This document shows positions 42,944 to 48,922 of a DNA stretch of 64,000 nucleotides, one piece after another. Location of the stretch: contig CALRRO020000002.1 in the NCBI GenBank assembly GCA_943370595.1, positions 248,001-312,000 of the forward strand. Reading direction: 5' to 3'. The position numbers and the translations under genes are program-made. Position 1 is the first letter of the stretch; each line of letters opens with the position of its first letter. Below the pieces are notes generated by a model. It searched no databases. It was given only the letters and a program-made list of their open reading frames with translations, and was not told the origin of the DNA. Source of the DNA: Piscinibacter sp943370595 (GTDB lineage: Bacteria > Pseudomonadota > Gammaproteobacteria > Burkholderiales > Burkholderiaceae_C).

Positions 42944-43965
42944 GCGCAACACCCCTGCTCGATGTCCAAGACTTCGGCCTCGAGTTCCGCACGAGAAGCG
43001 GCACCGTCCATGCACTGCAAGGCGTCGACCTGCGCATCCAGAAGGGCGAGATCGTCGGCCTCGTCGGCGAAAGCGGTTCGGGCAAGTCGGTGCTGAGCTA
43101 CGCCCTGCTCGGCATCTCCGACCGCGCCGCCAAGGTCACCAGCGGCAGCGCGATGTTCGGCGGCCTCGACCTGCTAAAGGCGGACGAGCGCACCCTCGCC
43201 GACCTGCGTGGCCGCGAGATCTCGATGATCTTCCAGAGCCCGCGCACCGCGCTCAACCCGATCCGCCCGGTCGGCGCACAGATCGAGGACGTGCTGCGCC
43301 GCCATGCCGCTGCGCGCGGCGCCAACCTCAGCCAGAGCCTGCGCGAACGCGCCGTGCAGGCGCTGCGCGAAGTCGCCATCTCCGACCCCGAGCGCCGCCA
43401 CGGCGCCTACCCATTCGAGATGTCCGGCGGCATGTGCCAGCGGGTGATGATCGCGCTCGCGCTGGCCTGCCGGCCATCGCTCCTGATCGCCGACGAGCCG
43501 ACCACCGGCCTCGACGTGACCACGCAGGCCGCGGTGATGGACCTGATCACCTCGCTGGCGCGCGAGCGGCAGATGGCGACTCTCTTCATTACCCACGACC
43601 TCGCGCTGGCAGCGGACTACTGCGACCGCATCGTCGTGATGCACGCCGGCCATGCGGTGGAAGCGGCACCGGCACGTGAGCTGTTCACCCAGGCGCGGCA
43701 CCCCTACACCGCGCGGCTGCTCAGCTCCACGCCGGACGAGCGCACGCGTTCGGCACAGGCACTGCACCCGGTGCCGGGCAACCTCCCCGACCTGCGCCGT
43801 GGCGACCTGCCGGCCTGCCGCTTCGCCGAGCGCTGCGAGAAGCGCAGCGACCTGTGCGTGCACGAACGCCCCGCGCTCGACCCGGCGGAAGCGCACAGCG
43901 CGGCCTGCTGGCATCCGCTCTTCGGAGCGCCGGCCCGTTCACGCGGAGTGACCCACCATGCTTGA
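42940..43965 (+). CDS. Dpp/Opp-type ABC transporter ATP-binding protein 1 (DppD-like)
   Basis: A 341-residue ATPase with Walker A VGESGSGKSVLSY near residues 39-51, signature FEMSGGMCQRVMIAL near 156-170, Walker B LLIADEPTTGLDVT near 180 and the switch histidine in FITHDLA. The C-terminal oligopeptide-ATPase extension (GDLPACRFAERCEKRSDLCV) carries four cysteines spaced as in members that hold an iron-sulfur cluster. It is one half of the motor of the importer with permeases at 40.7-42.7 kb. GGAGG is 8 bases before its ATG and its end overlaps the next ATPase gene by 8 bases. Confidence 0.92.
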   Translation: MSATPLLDVQDFGLEFRTRSGTVHALQGVDLRIQKGEIVGLVGESGSGKSVLSYALLGISDRAAKVTSGSAMFGGLDLLKADERTLADLRGREISMIFQSPRTALNPIRPVGAQIEDVLRRHAAARGANLSQSLRERAVQALREVAISDPERRHGAYPFEMSGGMCQRVMIALALACRPSLLIADEPTTGLDVTTQAAVMDLITSLARERQMATLFITHDLALAADYCDRIVVMHAGHAVEAAPARELFTQARHPYTARLLSSTPDERTRSAQALHPVPGNLPDLRRGDLPACRFAERCEKRSDLCVHERPALDPAEAHSAACWHPLFGAPARSRGVTHHA

Positions 43966-44974
43966 CGCCGCCCCGCTGGTGACCGAGTTGCTGCCCACCG
44001 CCAGACTCAGGCCGCCGGTCTCGACGGCGCCGCTGCTGGTACTCGAACGCCTGCACAAGCGCTTCCCGGTCGCCGGCAAACGGCAGCTGCACGCCGTCGA
44101 CGACCTGAACCTGGCCATCGCCGCCGGCGAGAGCCTCGGCCTGGTCGGCGAATCGGGCTGCGGCAAGAGCACACTGGTGCGGCTGATCGCGCGGCTTCTC
44201 GACACCACCGAAGGCCGCATCGTCTTCGACGGTGTCGACCTCGCTGCCGTGCCGGCCAAGCGCTTCGCCAGGGCGCCGCAGCGCAGCGAAGTGCAGATGG
44301 TCTTCCAGGACCCGACCGACAGCCTCAACCCGCGCTTCACCGCGCGCGAAGCGATCCGCGAACCGCTGACGCTGCTGAGCCCGATGTCGCGTGCCGAGGC
44401 CGATACGCGCGTCGACGAGGTGGCCGCGCAGGTCGGCCTGCCGGCGGCGCTGCTGCCGCGCTTTCCGCACCAGCTCTCCGGCGGGCAGAAGGCGCGTGTG
44501 GGCATCGCACGCGCGCTGGCGGTCAAGCCGCGCCTGCTGATCCTCGACGAGCCGACCGCCGCGCTCGACGTCTCGGTGCAGGCCGTCGTGCTGCAACTGC
44601 TCGAACAGCTGCGCGCCGAGCTCGGGCTGACACTGCTGTTCGTCTCGCACGACCTCAATGTCGTGCGCCTGCTGACCGACCGCGTGGCGGTGATGTACCT
44701 CGGCAAGCTGGTCGAGCTGGGGCCTTCGGAGCAGGTGTTCCGTTCGCCCAAGCATCCGTACACGCAGTCGCTGGTCTCGGCGATCCCGGGACAGGGCCCG
44801 CGCATCAAGCTGTCGGGCGAGGTCTCCAGCCCGATCGACCCGCCGGCGCATGCCTGCCGCTTCCACGGCCGCTGCCCGCGCGGCGAAGACCGCTGCGGCC
44901 GCGAGGCGCCGATGCTGCGCACGGTCGGCCCGCAGCTGGTGGCCTGCCACTTCGCCGATGCCCCCGCGCCGTAG
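43958..44974 (+). CDS. Dpp/Opp-type ABC transporter ATP-binding protein 2 (DppF-like)
   Basis: The second motor subunit has 338 residues: Walker A VGESGCGKSTLVRL near residue 66, the DppF-type QMVFQDPTDSLNPRFT near 113, signature HQLSGGQKARVGIAR near 172 and Walker B LLILDEPTAALDVS. The C-terminal tail has the cysteine pattern HACRFHGRCPRGEDRCG seen in oligopeptide ATPases. It overlaps the upstream ATPase gene by 8 bases and ends 10 bases before the GntR gene. Together with the products at 30.9, 40.7, 41.8 and 42.9 kb it makes a complete importer. Confidence 0.92.
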   Translation: MLDAAPLVTELLPTARLRPPVSTAPLLVLERLHKRFPVAGKRQLHAVDDLNLAIAAGESLGLVGESGCGKSTLVRLIARLLDTTEGRIVFDGVDLAAVPAKRFARAPQRSEVQMVFQDPTDSLNPRFTAREAIREPLTLLSPMSRAEADTRVDEVAAQVGLPAALLPRFPHQLSGGQKARVGIARALAVKPRLLILDEPTAALDVSVQAVVLQLLEQLRAELGLTLLFVSHDLNVVRLLTDRVAVMYLGKLVELGPSEQVFRSPKHPYTQSLVSAIPGQGPRIKLSGEVSSPIDPPAHACRFHGRCPRGEDRCGREAPMLRTVGPQLVACHFADAPAP

Positions 44975-44984
44975 ACTCGTCGCC

Positions 44985-45707
44985 ATGCCCTTGCGCGCCG
45001 TCTCCGCCCCGAACACCGACAGCACCCGCAGCAACCTGGCGGAGCAGGCCTATGCGCAGCTCAAGGCGCTGATCCACGACTTCCAGCTGCTGCCGGGTGA
45101 CCGCTTCTCCGAGAACGAGATCAGTGCACGCCTTGGCGTCAGCCGCACGCCGGCACGCGAGGCGCTGTTCCGGCTGCGCAACGAGGGCTTCCTCGACGTG
45201 GAAAGCAAGGCCGGCTGGTTCGTCAAGCCGATCGACTTCGACCGCCTCGACCAGCTCTACGACCTGCGCGTGCTGCTCGAACTGGCCAGCGTCGCACGTC
45301 TGTGCGCGCGCGAGAGCGACCCACCCGAGCTCGACGCGCTGAAGGCCGCCTGGCTGGTGCCTGCGGCCGAGCGGCTGTCGGACATGCGCGAGGTCGGCGC
45401 GCTCGACGAGCAGTTCCACGCGACGCTGGTACGCGCCGCCGGCAATGCCGAGATCGCCAAGGTGCACTGGGACGTGACCGAGCGCATCCGCATCGTGCGG
45501 CGGCTCGACTTCACCCGCGAGGCCCGCATCGACGCCACCTACGCCGAGCACGCGAAGATCCTGCGCGCGGTGCTGCAGCGCAAGCTCGACCAGGCTCAGC
45601 TGCTGCTGAAGACGCACGTCGAACAGAGCAAGGCCGAAGTGCGCAAGATCACGCTCGGCACGCTGCACGAGGCGCGGCTGCGCGCGCGTGCCACGCTTCT
45701 GCCCTGA
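44985..45707 (+). CDS. GntR family (FadR/FCD type) transcriptional regulator
   Basis: The 240-residue product has an N-terminal winged helix of the GntR family (residues about 14-80: LAEQAYAQLKALIHDFQLLP, then FSENEISARLGVSRTPAREALFRL) and a C-terminal all-helical FCD domain (YDLRVLLELASVARLCARES, EQFHATLVRAAGNAEIAK) that in relatives binds carboxylated ligands around a metal. It ends the catabolic cluster, 10 bases after the last ATPase gene, and is the likely local regulator, probably a repressor released by a pathway intermediate. A GTATAC-centred near-palindrome at 29063-29072 ahead of atzF is a candidate site. Confidence 0.88.
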   Translation: MPLRAVSAPNTDSTRSNLAEQAYAQLKALIHDFQLLPGDRFSENEISARLGVSRTPAREALFRLRNEGFLDVESKAGWFVKPIDFDRLDQLYDLRVLLELASVARLCARESDPPELDALKAAWLVPAAERLSDMREVGALDEQFHATLVRAAGNAEIAKVHWDVTERIRIVRRLDFTREARIDATYAEHAKILRAVLQRKLDQAQLLLKTHVEQSKAEVRKITLGTLHEARLRARATLLP

Positions 45708-46222
45708 GGCTCGTTCGACTCTGGTCTGTTCGCGGCCCTGGGTGGTCATTCCAGTCTGATTCACGCCGAGATCGGAGAGGCAGCGCGGTGGCCGGGCCCG
45801 TGTTCTCCGGCCCACGCTCGCGGGCGGCTACTGAGCACGGCCGCCCGGGCCTCTTCAACACCATCTCTTCACGCCACCGCCTGGGCGACCGCGAATGGGG
45901 CCTGCGCCCTCGGGCCCAACCACCCCCCTGCCGCTGCGCTCGTGGGGCGTGTCGATGAAGTCCTCGGTGCCGGTCGGGGTGGGTGGTTCGGGTGTGCGAG
46001 CGCAGGCCCCATTCGCGGTCGCCCAGGCCGTGAAGTGAAGAAGCGGTGTTGACGAGGTGAGGTAGGCAGGCCTCGATGGCTGCCCGCGAGCGTGGGCCGG
46101 AGAGCGCACACCCGGACCACCCGCCATGCGCCAGCGGTGGCATGAAGTGAAACCGCAGCGACCGCTCAGCGCCACGAACAGACGCCAATCACGTCCGCTC
46201 CTGGTCACTCAATACAGCCGTG
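45708..46222. other. Gene-free gap containing a large dyad
   Basis: No credible gene lies in these 515 bases; the frames present on both strands are GC-rich chance frames that mirror each other. The dominant structure is the inverted repeat at 45804-46103. The left flank (45708-45803) shows nothing notable. The right flank (46104-46222) ends in the glutamate dehydrogenase 3' region and could hold its terminator, but no perfect hairpin with a T tract is visible. Confidence 0.6.
45804..46103. repeat. Imperfect 104-base inverted repeat with 92-base centre
   Basis: The arms are 45804-45907 and 46000-46103. The outer 22 bases (45804-45825 with 46082-46103; core CCCACGCTCGCGGGC) and the inner 29 bases (45879-45907 with 46000-46028; core GCGAATGGGGCCTGCGC) are exact reverse complements. 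The 53 bases between them match at roughly three fifths of positions, so overall identity is about 80 percent by eye. The centre also continues as a weaker dyad (CCAACCACCCCCC against GGGGTGGGTGGTTC). It could fold into a long RNA or cruciform hairpin or be a pair of facing copies of a mobile repeat. Confidence 0.75.
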
Positions 46223-47491
46223 TCAGGGATACAGCCCCCGCTCCTCGCGCGCCGTGAGGATGCGCTCGCAGGCCACCGCGAAGGTGGCGGTGCGCAGCGT
46301 GATCCGGTGCTTGTCGGCGGTGTCCCAGATGCGCTTGAGCGCGCCGACCATGATCTTGTCCAGCCGCAGGTTGATCTCGTCCTCGGTCCAGAAGAACGAG
46401 CTGAAGTCCTGCACCCACTCGAAGTAGCTGACGGTCACGCCGCCGGCGTTGCAGATGACGTCGGGCACGACGAGGATGCCGCGGTCGGCGAGGATGTCGT
46501 CGGCCTGCGGCAGCGTCGGGCCGTTGGCGCCTTCGAGCACCAGTTTTGCGCTCGTCCGCTTCGCGCGCTCGACGGTGATCTGGCCTTCCAGTGCCGCCGG
46601 GATCAGGATGTCGCACTTCACGTCCCAGAACGACTCGTCGTCGGTCTTCTCGGCGCCCTTGAAGCCGCCGACGCCGCCGTACTGCTTCAGCGTCGGCATC
46701 AGCTCGGCCATGTCGATACCGTTCAGATTGACGATGGTGCCGGTGTGGTCCTGGATGGCGACGATCTTCGCGCCGGCCTGCGCGAACAGCTCGGCCGCGG
46801 CCGAGCCGACGTTGCCGAAGCCCTGCACCGCGACGCGCGCACCGTCGAGGTCCAGGCCGATGCGGCGGGCTGCCTCGCGGCCGGTGACGAAGACGCCGCG
46901 GCCGGTGGCCTTCACGCGGCCGAGCGAGCCGCCCAGGTGGATCGGCTTGCCGGTGACCACGCCGGTGGCGGTGGTGCCGGTGTTCATCGAGTACGTGTCC
47001 ATCATCCACGCCATGATCTGCGGGTTGGTGTTCACGTCCGGCGCCGGGATGTCCTGGTGCGGGCCGATGATGATGCCGATCTCGCTGGTGTAGCGCCGCG
47101 TCATCCGCTCGAGTTCCTTGACCGAGAGCTGCTTCGGGTCGACGCGGATGCCGCCCTTGGCGCCGCCGTAGGGCAGGTTGACCGCGGCGTTCTTGATCGA
47201 CATCCACGCCGCCAGCGCCATCACCTCTTCCAGCGTCACGTCGGGGTGGTAGCGCACACCGCCCTTGCCGGGGCCGCGCGACAGGTTGTGCTGCACGCGG
47301 AAGCCCTCGTAGTGGGCGACGCGGCCGTCGTCCAGCTCGATCGGCACGTCGACGATCAGCGCGCGCTTCGGGCGCTTGAGCGTCTCGACCCAGCGGGCCA
47401 GGTGGCCGAGGTAGGGCACGACGCGGTCGACCTGCGAGAGGTAGGTCTGCCAGGGGCTGTCGGCATGGGGGGTGACGTAGGACAGGGTCAT
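46223..47491 (-). CDS. gdhA: Glutamate dehydrogenase (Glu/Leu/Phe/Val dehydrogenase family)
   Basis: The enzyme interconverts glutamate with 2-oxoglutarate and ammonia. The 422-residue product has the catalytic-lysine region LPYGGAKGGIRVDPKQLS near residues 100-117, PHQDIPAPDVNTN near 140-152 and the nucleotide fold VAVQGFGNVGSAAAELF near 212-228. Its size matches the hexameric NAD(P)-type group found in Burkholderiales. The start is the ATG of MTLSYVTP, with GGAG 7 bases upstream; an ATG 21 bases earlier is less likely. It is close to proC and putA, so proline breakdown to glutamate and on to 2-oxoglutarate is encoded together. Confidence 0.93.
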   Translation of the reverse strand: MTLSYVTPHADSPWQTYLSQVDRVVPYLGHLARWVETLKRPKRALIVDVPIELDDGRVAHYEGFRVQHNLSRGPGKGGVRYHPDVTLEEVMALAAWMSIKNAAVNLPYGGAKGGIRVDPKQLSVKELERMTRRYTSEIGIIIGPHQDIPAPDVNTNPQIMAWMMDTYSMNTGTTATGVVTGKPIHLGGSLGRVKATGRGVFVTGREAARRIGLDLDGARVAVQGFGNVGSAAAELFAQAGAKIVAIQDHTGTIVNLNGIDMAELMPTLKQYGGVGGFKGAEKTDDESFWDVKCDILIPAALEGQITVERAKRTSAKLVLEGANGPTLPQADDILADRGILVVPDVICNAGGVTVSYFEWVQDFSSFFWTEDEINLRLDKIMVGALKRIWDTADKHRITLRTATFAVACERILTAREERGLYP

Positions 47492-47643
47492 GGTGTCTCC
47501 GAGGGTTCGCATGCTCGAACCGGCCGCACTTTTGGTGTGGCGGGCTGCATGCGGCGAGACTGTAGGCGCGTGGGCGCCGAGTTTTTCACCCCAATCCATG
47601 CCGGCTTTGCATGGCTTGCGCCATGGCGGGCATGCGGTGCGGC

Positions 47644-48459
47644 TTACGCCCCGAACTCGTCGCCGAGTTCCTTCGCCCGCTGCTGCGCCGCCTTGAGCGC
47701 CCTGACGAAGGCCACCTTGACGCCGCTGGCCTCCAAGGACGTGAGCGCCGCGTAGGTCGTGCCGCCCTTGGAGGTCACGCGTTCACGCAGCACTTCCGGG
47801 GGTTCATCGGACGCCTGGGCCAGTGCCGTGGCGCCGGCGAAGGTGGCCAGCGCGAGCTGTTTGCCCTGCTCGGCGCTCAGGCCCATCTCCTGCGCCGCCT
47901 GCGTCATCGCCTCGACGAAGTAGAAGACGTAGGCCGGGCCGGAGCCCGACAGCGCGGTCACCGCATCGAGGTCTTCCTCGCGCGCCACCCACAGCGTGCG
48001 GCCGGTCGGCGCGAGCAGGTCTTCGGCGGTGCGGCGTTCGTCCGCGCTCACCGCGTCGCGCGCGTAGAGGCCGGCAATGCCCTGGCCGATCAGCGCCGGC
48101 GTGTTGGGCATGCTGCGCACCACGCGCTCGCTGCCGGTGGCACGCACGATCGCGTCGCTGCGGATGCCGGCCATCACGCTGAGTTGCAGCGCACCGCGCA
48201 CATGTGCTGCACAGGGCTTGGCAGCGGCCTGGAACAGCTGCGGCTTGACCGCCCACACCACCGTGCCGGCCTGCGCGAGCGAGGCATCGGCGGCGGCCAG
48301 CGTGCGCACGCCATGCTCGACGCGCAGCTTGTCGCGCTGCGCCGCGCCCGGGTCGACCACGAGGATGGAGTCGCCCGTGCGGCCACTGGCGCGCAGCCCG
48401 CCGATGATGGCCGCGGCCATGTTGCCGCCGCCGATGAAGGCCAGCATGTCCGTGCTCAT
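47644..48459 (-). CDS. proC: Pyrroline-5-carboxylate reductase
   Basis: ProC makes proline from pyrroline-5-carboxylate with NADPH. The 271-residue length is normal. Visible are the nucleotide motif AFIGGGNMAAAIIGGL near the start, RSMPNTPALIGQGIAGLYA near residues 117-135, ALSGSGPAYVFYFVEAM near 167-183 and the C-terminal RVTSKGGTTYAALTSLEAS near 226-244. It lies upstream of gdhA on the same strand with 152 bases between, and is followed upstream by a small membrane protein gene and putA. Having proC and putA close by places both directions of proline metabolism in one region. Confidence 0.95.
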   Translation of the reverse strand: MSTDMLAFIGGGNMAAAIIGGLRASGRTGDSILVVDPGAAQRDKLRVEHGVRTLAAADASLAQAGTVVWAVKPQLFQAAAKPCAAHVRGALQLSVMAGIRSDAIVRATGSERVVRSMPNTPALIGQGIAGLYARDAVSADERRTAEDLLAPTGRTLWVAREEDLDAVTALSGSGPAYVFYFVEAMTQAAQEMGLSAEQGKQLALATFAGATALAQASDEPPEVLRERVTSKGGTTYAALTSLEASGVKVAFVRALKAAQQRAKELGDEFGA

Positions 48460-48469
48460 CGTTCGCTCC

Positions 48470-48895
48470 TCACTTCGACGCCGCCGACGCGGGCATCGCC
48501 GGCGGGATCGGCACGACCACGCCCGGGCCGAGCGGGATGTCCGGCGTCTCGACCACCCGGGTCACGAAGTAGCGCGTCTCGCCGAAGCAGCTGGTCGGCA
48601 GGCCGACCTTCTCCTCGTAGTGCAGGCTGACGCGCTTGCCCATCACGGCGCTGATCTGCTGCGCTACCGCGTCGTCGTGCACGGTGAAGAAGAACTTCTC
48701 CACCGAGCTGCCCGGGAGCGACACCAGCGCCAGCTCGCCCTCCCAGGTCTTGCAGACCCAGCCCTTGTGGGAGAACTTCTGCACCCAGCCGGCACGCTCG
48801 CCGCTGGAGTAGCTCCAGTTCAGCGCGAACGCGAACCAGGCTGCGATCAATGCCACGAGGGCGACGAGGGCGATGACGATGTTGCGGATCAGCAT
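48470..48895 (-). CDS. Hypothetical membrane-anchored protein
   Basis: The 141-residue protein has one N-terminal transmembrane segment or uncleaved signal (LIRNIVIALVALVALIAAWF, residues 2-21). The rest is a small globular domain (residues 30-125) with a conserved-looking core, SHKGWVCKTWEGELALVSLP and FGETRYFVTRVV, and a proline-rich tail. Two cysteines (C48, C103) may pair. I do not recognise a named family. It is encoded between proC (10 bases) and putA (27 bases) on the same strand and is probably cotranscribed with them. Confidence 0.65.
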   Translation of the reverse strand: MLIRNIVIALVALVALIAAWFAFALNWSYSSGERAGWVQKFSHKGWVCKTWEGELALVSLPGSSVEKFFFTVHDDAVAQQISAVMGKRVSLHYEEKVGLPTSCFGETRYFVTRVVETPDIPLGPGVVVPIPPAMPASAASK

Positions 48896-48922
48896 GGGCG
48901 TGATCGTCGCACACCGGCCGCG

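Noticed and set aside
29090..45707. The cluster as a cyanuric acid (atrazine) degradation operon
   Set aside because: No cyanuric acid hydrolase (AtzD/TrzD) or AtzR-type LysR regulator is present in the window, and two isochorismatase-fold hydrolases are not part of that pathway.
29090..45707. The cluster as a genomic island integrated at a tRNA
   Set aside because: No tRNA, integrase, direct-repeat ends or shift in base composition was seen at its borders; only the dyad at 45804-46103 is suggestive.
45649..46208. Protein-coding frames on both strands in the gap after the GntR gene
   Set aside because: The frames on opposite strands translate to near-identical peptides because they read the two arms of the dyad; no ribosome site or known family.
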